A stretch of 10,307 bases of DNA from Candidatus Omnitrophota bacterium (GCA_023247135.1 JAHFHB010000043.1:1-10307), one strand, 5' to 3'; numbered from the stretch's first letter, positions 1 to 5,990 are shown. Numbers and translations are program-made. Notes: generated by a model from the sequence alone, not told the origin.

Positions 1-677
1 CCCGAAGCGGCCAGGCCTTCTTCCCCAAAGAAATCCCGGATCACCCGCGGGTAATCCGTAGTCTCAAGCTGATGCAGGTGCTTCAGATTTGCCTTGCCGA
101 TTTTGGAACGAAACTTTCCGATCTGACCGGTAAAACCAAGCGGCAATCCCCAGCGCGTGTAGTAGGCCTCCTCGATATTTACATTCTGGTTTTCAAGGCT
201 GTCATTGAAACTGAGGATCGCATCCAGGCGTGAGTACGGATCGACCCCTTGGGCAAAACTCAATTCCAGTTCCTTCAAAGCAATGGTGTCATTGCCTTCG
301 CCGTCATTTGTATTTTGCGTGGATTTCGCCTGAACGGTTCCCGTGACACCTATTTCGGGATTAAACCCGGCTGGCCCTGCCAAAGCAAACGGACTCTGCG
401 TCTTTGCTGGAATCGCGGCCGTTTGCCCTCCCCCTCCGGCACCGGCCTTAGAAAGGCTTTCGACAGTGTTGATACGGACGTTCTGGCGCTCAATCACCTC
501 GTTTTGCGCAAGCACGGTTTGTTTTAAATCGTTCACGGCCGCCTGCAGGGAGCGAACTACCGTGCGCAGATCATCCATCTGCCGCTCAAAACCGGCAGGC
601 AGTTCCTGCGCAGCAAGAGGTTTCTGAATTAAACTCAGGAAACAAAAAAAGAAAATGAGAACACTCACTCTTTTCAT
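1..677 (-). CDS. Outer-membrane protein, coiled-coil plus barrel type, partial (C-terminus outside window)
   Basis: The reading frame opens with ATG at 677 and stays open to the window edge, giving 225 residues. AAGG at 687-684, six bases upstream, supports this start. Residues 1-23 form a signal peptide (basic MKR, a Phe/Leu-rich core, then LAAQ). Residues about 30-75 are a polar heptad-like stretch suggesting a short coiled coil, followed by a Gly-rich linker (GAGGGGQ, 79-85) and, from about 105, alternating beta-strand-like sequence (EIGVTGTVQA, KELELSFAQG, RLDAILSF). The stretch around 168-222 (EEAYYTRWGLP, GQIGKFRSKIGK, DFFGEEGL) resembles proteins annotated as zinc-regulated TonB-dependent outer-membrane receptors or porin-like barrels; this is recognition from memory, not a search. 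No TonB box or plug domain is visible in the part seen, so a porin-like role is equally possible. It is the last gene of the regulator cluster, 88 bases after the His-rich protein, which fits a metal-linked function. Confidence 0.72.
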   Translation of the reverse strand, partial: MKRVSVLIFFFCFLSLIQKPLAAQELPAGFERQMDDLRTVVRSLQAAVNDLKQTVLAQNEVIERQNVRINTVESLSKAGAGGGGQTAAIPAKTQSPFALAGPAGFNPEIGVTGTVQAKSTQNTNDGEGNDTIALKELELSFAQGVDPYSRLDAILSFNDSLENQNVNIEEAYYTRWGLPLGFTGQIGKFRSKIGKANLKHLHQLETTDYPRVIRDFFGEEGLAAS

Positions 678-691
678 AGAACACCTTCTTT

Positions 692-703
692 GATTTTAAA
701 ATC
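692..703. promoter_or_regulatory. AT-rich 12-base palindrome, candidate operator
   Basis: GATTTTAAAATC is a perfect palindrome lying 14 bases upstream of the outer-membrane protein's start codon and just upstream of its ribosome binding site. Its position and AT-richness suit an operator for the Fur-family regulator encoded nearby, but it does not match the classical Fur or Zur box, so the assignment is inference. Confidence 0.3.
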
Positions 704-717
704 GAGGGGATAGAAAC

Positions 718-744
718 GCATTGCGTCGGAAAAGACGCCAATGC
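718..744. repeat. Intergenic inverted repeat (hairpin)
   Basis: GCATTGCGTC at 718-727 pairs with GACGC-C-AATGC at 734-744, forming a ten-base-pair stem with one bulged C and a six-base loop. It sits between the stop of the His-rich gene (766) and the next start (677). No run of T follows on the transcribed strand, so it is not a textbook intrinsic terminator; it may be an mRNA processing or stability element, or a weak terminator. Confidence 0.5.
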
Positions 745-765
745 CGTGAAGCCCAGAAAGCCGGC

Positions 766-1095
766 TTACGCGAAAGAAGATACGGAAGGCGGAGCGCGGG
801 AATGCAGCGGACTTGAGATGCCTGGGATGACAAGGGATTCAAATTCTACCGGGGCTTCGGCCGCAAGCAGAGTAAGATCAAAGCGGGTTTCAAAAGTGGA
901 AATGCTGCCAATCGCCGCGTGGTTCTGCATGCCGCAGAAGGCTTCGCTGCCCTGCTCAGCGTGATGCGAGTCCGCGGCATGGCCATGCAGATGCGCGTGG
1001 ACGGACGGCATCACCGCCGCCACGGAAAAAATCAGCAGGGCGGCGCAGGTCAGGCCTGCCGTAAAGCGAAAAGATTTAAAGGGTGGTATTTTCAT
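766..1095 (-). CDS. Small secreted His-rich protein, putative metal-binding
   Basis: This 109-residue protein starts with MKIPPFKSFR and a hydrophobic stretch at 12-30, a signal peptide or single membrane anchor. The mature part begins with a histidine cluster, HAHLHGHA at 33-40 and HH at 44-45, with further His at 59 and 98 and a Cys at 54. It ends in a Pro-containing tail (SRAPPS, 99-104). Histidine clusters of this kind bind Zn, Cu, Ni or Co in many small periplasmic proteins. The start codon overlaps the stop of the Fur-family gene (ATGA, 1095-1092), so the two are probably translationally coupled. The layout recalls small proteins of the DUF2946 or CopL type from metal operons, but I cannot assign it to a family with certainty. 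A role as periplasmic metal buffer or chaperone for the neighbouring outer-membrane protein is inference. Confidence 0.72.
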   Translation of the reverse strand: MKIPPFKSFRFTAGLTCAALLIFSVAAVMPSVHAHLHGHAADSHHAEQGSEAFCGMQNHAAIGSISTFETRFDLTLLAAEAPVEFESLVIPGISSPLHSRAPPSVSSFA

Positions 1096-1547
1096 TTGCA
1101 GTTTTTGCAGATCCCGAAAAGACGGTGGTCGTGAAACACAAGTTTAAAACCGTAATCCTCGCAGACCTTGTCCTGCATCTTTTCGATTTCATCGCAGCGA
1201 AACTCGATCACCGAGTGGCAGCGGATGCAGACCATGTGGTCATGGTGGCCTTTACCAAAGGTGCGCTCGAAAAATTCGCGTTTGCCTTCCCCGACGGACT
1301 TCTGAATCACGCCACCTTCCAGAAGAAGCGGCAGAGTTCTGTACACGGTATCCCGGGAAATGCGCAGGCCTTTTTTCTTAAAACGCTCGTAAAGGCTGTC
1401 AGCATCGAAGTGTTCATTGAGCTTGGTCACTTCGTTAAAAATATAGCGCCGCTCATAGGTCAGCTTCAGCCCTTTTTCGAGCAAAAGCTTCTCAAACGCT
1501 TCACCGCCGGCATGCTCATTCAGGGATAACTTTGAGGTCTCAGGCAT
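1092..1547 (-). CDS. Fur-family metal-responsive transcriptional regulator
   Basis: At 151 residues this has the usual Fur-family length. The N-terminal winged helix spans about 15-90, with GLKLTYERRYIF at 26-37 and the recognition helix region RISRDTVYRTLPLL at 62-75. The dimerisation half holds HHDH at 101-104, the first CxxC (C107, C110), E115 in VIEF, HDH at 139-141 and the second CxxC (C147, C150). The two CxxC pairs form the structural Zn site; the His/Asp/Glu residues fit the regulatory site. PerR proteins carry Asp where this has Glu115, so peroxide sensing is less likely; Fur versus Zur cannot be settled. The ATG at 1547 is the only possible start because an in-frame stop lies just upstream (1559-1557). 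The gene is flanked on both sides by envelope metal-protein candidates, its probable targets, and a palindrome overlaps its start codon, compatible with autoregulation. Confidence 0.93.
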   Translation of the reverse strand: MPETSKLSLNEHAGGEAFEKLLLEKGLKLTYERRYIFNEVTKLNEHFDADSLYERFKKKGLRISRDTVYRTLPLLLEGGVIQKSVGEGKREFFERTFGKGHHDHMVCIRCHSVIEFRCDEIEKMQDKVCEDYGFKLVFHDHRLFGICKNCK

Positions 1548-1557
1548 GAGCTCATGC
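1544..1557. promoter_or_regulatory. 14-base palindrome over the Fur-family start codon
   Basis: GCATGAGCTCATGC is perfectly self-complementary and contains the start codon of the regulator gene (1547-1545). It could be an operator or a structure that limits initiation, since no strong Shine-Dalgarno sequence precedes this gene (only GAG three bases away, or AGGG about a dozen bases away). Chance occurrence is possible. Confidence 0.25.
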
Positions 1558-1574
1558 TACCCTAGAATGCCGGA

Positions 1575-1590
1575 AGCGGTCAAGACCGCT
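1575..1590. repeat. Short hairpin spanning the stop codon of the upstream gene
   Basis: AGCGGT (1575-1580), a CAAG loop and ACCGCT (1585-1590) form a six-base-pair stem that includes part of the TAG stop (1591-1589) of the barrel-protein gene. On the transcribed strand it is preceded, not followed, by a T-rich run, so termination before the regulator gene is doubtful; the regulator may be co-transcribed. Confidence 0.35.
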
Positions 1591-2554
1591 AAAAAGAGAT
1601 TTTAGTGCCGACATTCCAGACATATTGCAGTTTTTGATGAATCCCCCCCAGGTCTTGATAAACCGGGAAAAGCACGTTCCCGAAAACAGATACCCAGTCG
1701 TTGCCACGCATTGAAAATTCCGGGCCCATCAGCCAGGTCGTGCCGCCGCTATCGGCGATCGGGCCGCCGGCATTACGCTGTTTACGCTCATTGTGCACGG
1801 CCGTATCGAACCCGATTTTAGTATTCAGAAACCGGCTCTGCGGATTCACCAGGTAATCGACATACACATACGAGGAAAAAAGATTTCCGAAAGCGAAATC
1901 CTGTTTACCCGGAGTGCGGATCGTGTAAATGGCATTGCCATGAAGCTTAAACCGCCGCCAACCGTACTGAAAGGCCGCTCCCATCAACGGATCGAACGAG
2001 CCGGAACCCGGCTGCATTTCCGGTTCGAACTTATCGCCTTGCGGCGTCTTATGGGCAGTAACCCCGGTAGGAAATTTAATTCCGGCGAGCGGGCCAATAA
2101 AATCGTGGCCTTTTTTAAAAAGCTTGAAAATCCCACTAAAACGAAGATCCCCGAAACCTTGCGAAGTTCGTCTTTCTCCCAGGTGATCGACCGCATCGGG
2201 ATCACTATCGTCAAAAGACTCTACATTGAGATCGTGCCTCACAATGTAAGGCAACTCCGTGAAGACAGAAAAACGTTCCGAAAAATGAGCCCCCATACCA
2301 AAATGATAAAACTCTTCGGTTGTTTTATCATGTGTGTCATGGCCTGCATCACCCAGCTCACGCGCCAATTGCGGGTCGCGCTTGTGCCAGACGAGCTGTT
2401 CAAAGGTGAAATCAAAAAACCACGGCTTGTTTTTTTCTGACAGCTTCTCATGGCTCGAAATCCGGGCCAGCGCACAGCCGCAGGAATCACAGGCCAGAGC
2501 TGTTTGCACGCTGAACACAAAAGCCAGTACACAGGGAAGAAGAATTCTTCGCAT
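1589..2554 (-). CDS. Outer-membrane barrel-like protein with N-terminal CDSCGC motif
   Basis: The 321-residue product has a signal peptide (MRRILLPCVLAFVF, cleavage after ALA at about 21), immediately followed by C22-D-S-C25-G-C27 at the mature N-terminus. The rest alternates short amphipathic strands with polar turns (for example KPWFFDFTFEQLVW, FSVFTELPYIV, GFGDLRFSGIFKL, SSYVYVDYLV) and ends in Phe (TKISF), a common signature for outer-membrane barrels recognised by the Bam complex. The overall look matches the broad transporter-like family of the MetA-pathway of phenol degradation (PF13557 type), whose members are often wrongly given a catabolic role. A His/Asp-rich stretch (GHDTHDKTTEEF, about 70-81) and the Cys triad could bind metal. 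The lipobox is imperfect (A-L-A-C), so lipidation is uncertain. GGAG at 2563-2560, five bases upstream, supports the start. It precedes the Fur-family regulator by 41 bases. Confidence 0.8.
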   Translation of the reverse strand: MRRILLPCVLAFVFSVQTALACDSCGCALARISSHEKLSEKNKPWFFDFTFEQLVWHKRDPQLARELGDAGHDTHDKTTEEFYHFGMGAHFSERFSVFTELPYIVRHDLNVESFDDSDPDAVDHLGERRTSQGFGDLRFSGIFKLFKKGHDFIGPLAGIKFPTGVTAHKTPQGDKFEPEMQPGSGSFDPLMGAAFQYGWRRFKLHGNAIYTIRTPGKQDFAFGNLFSSYVYVDYLVNPQSRFLNTKIGFDTAVHNERKQRNAGGPIADSGGTTWLMGPEFSMRGNDWVSVFGNVLFPVYQDLGGIHQKLQYVWNVGTKISF

Positions 2555-2574
2555 AAAAACTCCAATTTCTATTC

Positions 2575-2606
2575 GTCATTGCGACCTGCAAGCAGGGCGC
2601 AATGAC
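2575..2606. repeat. Near-perfect 32-base palindromic element
   Basis: GTCATTGCG (2575-2583) pairs with CGCAATGAC (2598-2606); inside, CCTGC (2585-2589) pairs with GCAGG (2592-2596) around an AA loop, with a single A-G mismatch between the two stems. It lies in the 102-base gap between the Cys-rich gene and the barrel-protein gene, just upstream of the latter's ribosome binding site. The GTCATTGCG arm resembles the ends of short palindromic repeats found dispersed in many bacterial genomes. No T-run follows on the transcribed strand. Confidence 0.65.
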
Positions 2607-2656
2607 AAACAAATTAAGGTATGACGACTTATAAAACCGCTTCTAGGAAGGCGACA

Positions 2657-3091
2657 TCAAAAGGCGCGGGGCGGCCGTTCGATGCCAAGACTAGCAGTCG
2701 AAAGAGGGAATGTGATCTGCGGTAAATCTAAAAATCGGCTTACGGGATTAAACGACACACCCGTTTTTACAACGGATTCATAATCCCGCGTTGTTCCGGC
2801 AAACGTCGTCTTGGGAGATTCCGTGTGGCAGGGAGCCTGCGTTAAAAACCGCAGCCCGTCTGCGGTGCTTGTTTTTTTCGCAAGCTTGCAATGAGCATGC
2901 ATGCCGCCCTCGTTGGCAGATGCGGGATCATCATCGCCTGTCAGACGGAAACGGCAAGGGGCACCCACCGCATGATGGCACATGCAAACGGCGCGGCCGC
3001 AGCAGGTCTTGGGCTGATACGCGCCAAGTGGCGGCACATCCAGAATCTGAAAACTAAAAATAGTCAAAATAAAAAATGCAAAAGTGCGCAT
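2657..3091 (-). CDS. Small secreted Cys/His-rich protein, unknown function
   Basis: The 144-residue protein begins with a signal peptide (MRTFAFFILTIFSFQIL, cleavage probably near residue 24). The mature part has seven cysteines: C30, C31, C36, C38, C46, C68 and C88, with His at 39, 40, 65, 67 and 89. The densest part, TCCGRAVCMCHHA at 29-41, looks like a soft-metal (Cu, Zn) ligand cluster or a set of disulfide partners. The C-terminal half has no cysteines after 88 and ends in a Pro-rich tail (IERPPRAF). I do not recognise the family. The start lies two bases after the stop of the response regulator, so it is probably translated from the same message, while 102 bases and a hairpin separate it from the next gene. 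It is a natural client for the thioredoxin/MauE-like pair upstream, or a metal buffer linked to the regulator cluster downstream; both are inferences. Confidence 0.7.
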   Translation of the reverse strand: MRTFAFFILTIFSFQILDVPPLGAYQPKTCCGRAVCMCHHAVGAPCRFRLTGDDDPASANEGGMHAHCKLAKKTSTADGLRFLTQAPCHTESPKTTFAGTTRDYESVVKTGVSFNPVSRFLDLPQITFPLSTASLGIERPPRAF

Positions 3092-3093
3092 GG

Positions 3094-4845
3094 TTAAAAC
3101 AAAGAAGCCGGTTCAAGGACAGGCACAGGACGGCTAAAAAAGTAACCCTGCCCGTAGCGAATACCCGTCGCGATGATAAATTCAAGTTCGCCCTGGGTCT
3201 CGATGCCTTCGGCAATCACTTCGGCTTCCAGACTGCGGATGACACCCAGGAGGCGTTTGAATAATTTTTGCTTCACGGGGTCGCGGTCGATGCCCGAAAC
3301 ACAGCGTTTATCGATCTTGATCACGTTGGGTTCGAGCACGATCAAACTTTCAAGGCAGCTGCGGCCAAAACCCACGTCATCCACGGCCACGCTCAGCCCC
3401 GCCTGGCGCAAAGTTCTGACCGCTTCCAGCAAATGCGACGGCTCGCTCAAAACCTGCTGTTCGCTGATTTCAATGCAAAGCGGCGGCCGATTTTCTGCCA
3501 CCGCAAACTCTTCCAAAAGCTGACTCACCGGAATGTCAATGAGCGTCGAGGGAAACAAATTCACATGAAGCTGGCCTTCAAGGCGCGCCTCCGCCGCCTG
3601 TTTGAGGCAGGTTCGCAGGCACAGCCGGTCGATCAGGGCGAGCAGACGGGCCTCGCGCGCCAGCCTGAAAAAATCATCCGGCTGGCCGAACTCGGGATGC
3701 GAAAACCGGCTGAAAAGTTCTCCACCGGTACGCTCCCCCGTTTCCAGCTGGATAATGGGCTGGACGACTGCGTAATAATTCCGCGCCAGGGCCAGCTGTT
3801 CGATCAGAAGCGCAAGCGAGTCCGTTTCGAGGGAACCCACCACGGGCCGCACCGCAGTCGTCGCAGACGGCAGCGCAGCAGTCGTCGCAGACGGCAGCAC
3901 AGCAGTCGTCGCAGACGGCCACATGCCGGTCTGGTAAACGCTTAATTGATTTTTGCCGTTTTTTTTGCTGCGCGAAAGCGACACGCGCAGAATCTGCAGG
4001 AGTTCTTCCAACGAGCTCGTTTGGGGCTCCAGCTCCGCCAGACCAAGGCTGCAGGAAACAAACACATTGCGCCCTTCCGAGATCGCCACCGGCGACTGCG
4101 AAAGCACCAGACGGATTTTTTCAGCCACATGCAGGGCTTCCGCTTCGCGCGTGTCGCTCAGGAGCACCGCGAATTCATTGCCTCCGATTCTAGCCACCAC
4201 ATGCGTGGCTCTCAAGGCGCCCTCGATTTTTGCGGCAATCTCTTTAAGCAGAATGTCACCGGCCGAATGCCCGAAACTTTCATTCACATGCTTGAAATCG
4301 TCCATATCCAAAAGAAGCGCAAAAGCCGTTTCGCCGCGGCGCTTGAGATACGCAATCTCTTCTTTCAGCGTCTGCTCGAACCCGCACCGGTTCAGAAGCC
4401 CGGTCAGCGGATCCACCGTAACCAGCCGTTCCAAGGCCCGGCCGGCCGCATGCAATTCATTCAAAATGCGGTGTCGTTCCAGCGCATAGCGTAAAACACG
4501 TAAAAGATGCCGCGCATCCAGATGGCCCTTGACCAGATAATCCTGGGCGCCTTTACGCACAGCCTCAAGCGCGGTCTCTTCATCGCCACCGGCCGAAAGG
4601 ATGATGGGACCGTCTTTAAAAAGACGGCGCAAGCCCAGAAGGGTGTCAAGCCCGCGGCTATCCGGCAGATCCAGATCGGCAAGAATCAGGTCCGGCTTGT
4701 GCGCCTCAAGCAGGTGAAAAGCGGTCTGAAGGCGCGGCGCTTCCATAATGTTAAACACCACGCCCGGCGCCTTCTCCAGCATCTGGCGTACCAGGGCATT
4801 GTATTCGCGGTCATCTTCCAGCAAAAGAATGTTGAAGGTTTCCAT
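3094..4845 (-). CDS. Response regulator with receiver, degenerate GGDEF and intact-looking EAL domains
   Basis: The 583-residue protein controls cyclic-di-GMP. Residues 1-125 are a CheY-like receiver with the acidic pair E10/D11/D12, phospho-acceptor D57, S84 and K106, all the residues needed for phosphotransfer. Residues about 138-305 are a GGDEF domain, but the signature reads GGNEF (221-225) and the inhibitory RxxD site reads RATH (212-215), so cyclase activity is probably lost or much reduced. The EAL domain (about 340-583) has ELF in place of EAL but keeps the catalytic E376, N429, E459, D489, D490, K510, E546 and Q566, so it should hydrolyse c-di-GMP. A linker at 310-333 holds three 8-residue repeats. 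No output DNA-binding domain and no histidine kinase are present in the window. The start at 4845 follows the MauE-like stop by five bases, so phosphorylation state may set phosphodiesterase output while expression is tied to the thiol genes. Confidence 0.95.
   Translation of the reverse strand: METFNILLLEDDREYNALVRQMLEKAPGVVFNIMEAPRLQTAFHLLEAHKPDLILADLDLPDSRGLDTLLGLRRLFKDGPIILSAGGDEETALEAVRKGAQDYLVKGHLDARHLLRVLRYALERHRILNELHAAGRALERLVTVDPLTGLLNRCGFEQTLKEEIAYLKRRGETAFALLLDMDDFKHVNESFGHSAGDILLKEIAAKIEGALRATHVVARIGGNEFAVLLSDTREAEALHVAEKIRLVLSQSPVAISEGRNVFVSCSLGLAELEPQTSSLEELLQILRVSLSRSKKNGKNQLSVYQTGMWPSATTAVLPSATTAALPSATTAVRPVVGSLETDSLALLIEQLALARNYYAVVQPIIQLETGERTGGELFSRFSHPEFGQPDDFFRLAREARLLALIDRLCLRTCLKQAAEARLEGQLHVNLFPSTLIDIPVSQLLEEFAVAENRPPLCIEISEQQVLSEPSHLLEAVRTLRQAGLSVAVDDVGFGRSCLESLIVLEPNVIKIDKRCVSGIDRDPVKQKLFKRLLGVIRSLEAEVIAEGIETQGELEFIIATGIRYGQGYFFSRPVPVLEPASLF
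3854..3925 (-). repeat. 24-base tandem repeat, three copies, in the GGDEF-EAL linker
   Basis: The 17-mer GCAGTCGTCGCAGACGG recurs exactly at 3854, 3878 and 3902, a strict 24-base period. Each unit encodes eight residues of the form PSATTA followed by VL, AL or VR (about residues 310-333 of the response regulator). Copies are nearly identical at the base level, so the expansion is recent. The period is a multiple of three, so copy changes would alter linker length without breaking the frame. Confidence 0.9.
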
Positions 4846-4850
4846 CCGCG

Positions 4851-5333
4851 TTAACCTGCCTCTGAATCTGGAAACAGGGCGTCCAGAGATAACGCCCTGC
4901 TTGGTTTTAGCACCAGGTAAAGTCCGCTGAACGCATTCACGAGATCCAGCACAAGCATCTGTTTCAGCGACAACGCCAACGCCTGCCCAAAACAGCCGCA
5001 GTGGGCAGGCAATCCAGCTTTCAGCGCCATGCTCACCGCAAGCAGCAGCGCGAAACCCGCCGCCAGCCCTCCGGCCAGAGACGCCGCCAGGGCCGTGCTG
5101 AACCCGAGGATTAAAAATACGCCCGTCAAGAACTCGATCCAGGGAATGCTGTGCGCCAGAACCGGGTTGAGAAAATGAGGAATGAGCTGATACTGGGCCA
5201 GAATGCCGCGGAAGTTTTCATAAGGCTCCAGCAGTTTCACCAAGCCGGAAAAAATAAAAACACCTCCGGTGAACACGCGCAAGGCGCAGGACACACCGGC
5301 AGCCAGCCACTCACTTGGTTTTGTCAGGTTCAC
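4851..5333 (-). CDS. MauE/DoxX-like membrane protein, probable partner of a thiol oxidoreductase
   Basis: The 160-residue protein has four predicted membrane helices at about 14-33, 60-80, 84-104 and 126-143. Between helices 3 and 4 lies HCGCFG (111-116), the Cys-Gly-Cys signature of MauE-type proteins. In methylotrophs MauE works with the thioredoxin-like MauD in maturing the disulfide-rich small subunit of methylamine dehydrogenase; related proteins elsewhere sit beside thioredoxins and probably pass electrons between periplasmic thiols and the membrane quinone pool. No methylamine dehydrogenase gene is in the window, so a general disulfide role is more likely than methylamine use. The start is GTG at 5333, inside the preceding thioredoxin gene (23-base overlap), chosen because GGGAG lies six bases upstream and the N-terminus then leads directly into the first helix. 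The overlap argues for translational coupling and a shared function. Confidence 0.85.
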   Translation of the reverse strand: MNLTKPSEWLAAGVSCALRVFTGGVFIFSGLVKLLEPYENFRGILAQYQLIPHFLNPVLAHSIPWIEFLTGVFLILGFSTALAASLAGGLAAGFALLLAVSMALKAGLPAHCGCFGQALALSLKQMLVLDLVNAFSGLYLVLKPSRALSLDALFPDSEAG

Positions 5334-5958
5334 CCGGAACTCCCAGAATTTTGCGGATTCGCGCCGCGCCCCCCTGGCTCAATTCCAGACTGCCGAGGAA
5401 ACGCTCGCCGTTGATAAAAAAGGTCGGGGTGGAATTCACCTGAAGCGACGTGCCATATTGTTTTTCATCCAGAATACGCTTGCGAACCGCTTCGTCCCGC
5501 AAACACGCGGAAAAACGATTCAAATCCAGGCCTTCGTCGCGCACAAACCGCAGAAAAACCTCAAGCGGATTAGCCAGAATCCCCCAGCTGGGCTGTTCCG
5601 CATAAAGTTTGTCGTGAAAAGTCCAGAACCGGTTCTGCCGGGCGGCGCATTCCGCGCACAGATGCGCCAGCGGCGACAAACGGTGCGCGCTGAGCGGAAA
5701 GTGGTAGTAGATGATTCTGATTTTCCCGGGATACTCCGTCAGCAATTTTTGTTCTTCCGGGATGGCCGCGCGGCAGGCCGGGCATTCGAAGTCGCTAAAG
5801 ACTTCGATCTTGACCGGGGCATTGACCGGCCCTCTCATTTTTTCAAGCGAGAGCGGCAAGGGGGCCGTCTTGACGGGCTGTTTAAAGCGGCGCAGGGCGA
5901 AAACAATACCGACGGACAATAAAATGATTCCCAGTCCCGCGATCATTTTTTTTGGCAT
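5311..5958 (-). CDS. Membrane-anchored DsbA-like thioredoxin-fold protein
   Basis: The 215-residue protein has a hydrophobic N-terminal segment (about 5-21) followed by Arg residues, an uncleaved anchor or signal peptide that places the rest in the periplasm. The thioredoxin fold begins at about 47 (APVKIEVFSDFECPAC), with catalytic C59-P-A-C62 and the cis-proline P178 in NSTPTFFING, the layout of the DsbA-like Thioredoxin_4 family (including disulfide bond formation protein D/BdbD-like members). Family features between them are also present: the AAR-QNRFWTFHDKLY helix at about 105-119. Extra cysteines at 101 and 104 (CAEC) and 152 could form a second redox pair. Expected activity is oxidation or isomerisation of thiols in exported proteins. 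The 3' end overlaps the MauE-like gene by 23 bases, and a Cys-rich exported protein lies two genes further on. The ribosome binding site is weak (AGGAC about 11 bases away). Confidence 0.9.
   Translation of the reverse strand: MPKKMIAGLGIILLSVGIVFALRRFKQPVKTAPLPLSLEKMRGPVNAPVKIEVFSDFECPACRAAIPEEQKLLTEYPGKIRIIYYHFPLSAHRLSPLAHLCAECAARQNRFWTFHDKLYAEQPSWGILANPLEVFLRFVRDEGLDLNRFSACLRDEAVRKRILDEKQYGTSLQVNSTPTFFINGERFLGSLELSQGGAARIRKILGVPGEPDKTK
5340..5344 (-). promoter_or_regulatory. Ribosome binding site deciding the GTG start of the MauE-like gene
   Basis: On the minus strand GGGAG is followed by six bases and then GTG at 5333. It lies inside the end of the thioredoxin gene and is a well-placed Shine-Dalgarno sequence for this reading frame, supporting the overlapping start. 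Confidence 0.7.
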
Positions 5959-5990
5959 TCGAGAAGAGTCCTTTACGCTAAAGAGCCTCT

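Noticed and set aside
692..703. Classical Fur or Zur box
   Set aside because: The palindrome does not match the known consensus in sequence or length, so it is listed only as a candidate operator.
1793..2440. A 215-codon open frame on the plus strand
   Set aside because: It lies wholly antisense to the barrel-protein gene, has no ribosome binding site or recognisable domain, and its composition is that of a shadow frame.
3854..3925. CRISPR array
   Set aside because: The repeats are directly tandem at a 24-base period with no distinct spacers and lie in frame inside a coding gene.
3268..3945. A 225-codon plus-strand frame with an Arg/His-rich end
   Set aside because: It is antisense to the EAL domain; the Arg/Ser-rich end is simply the complement of the 24-base repeat.
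5269..5922. A 217-codon plus-strand frame
   Set aside because: It is antisense to the thioredoxin gene, whose CPAC and cis-Pro motifs establish the coding strand.
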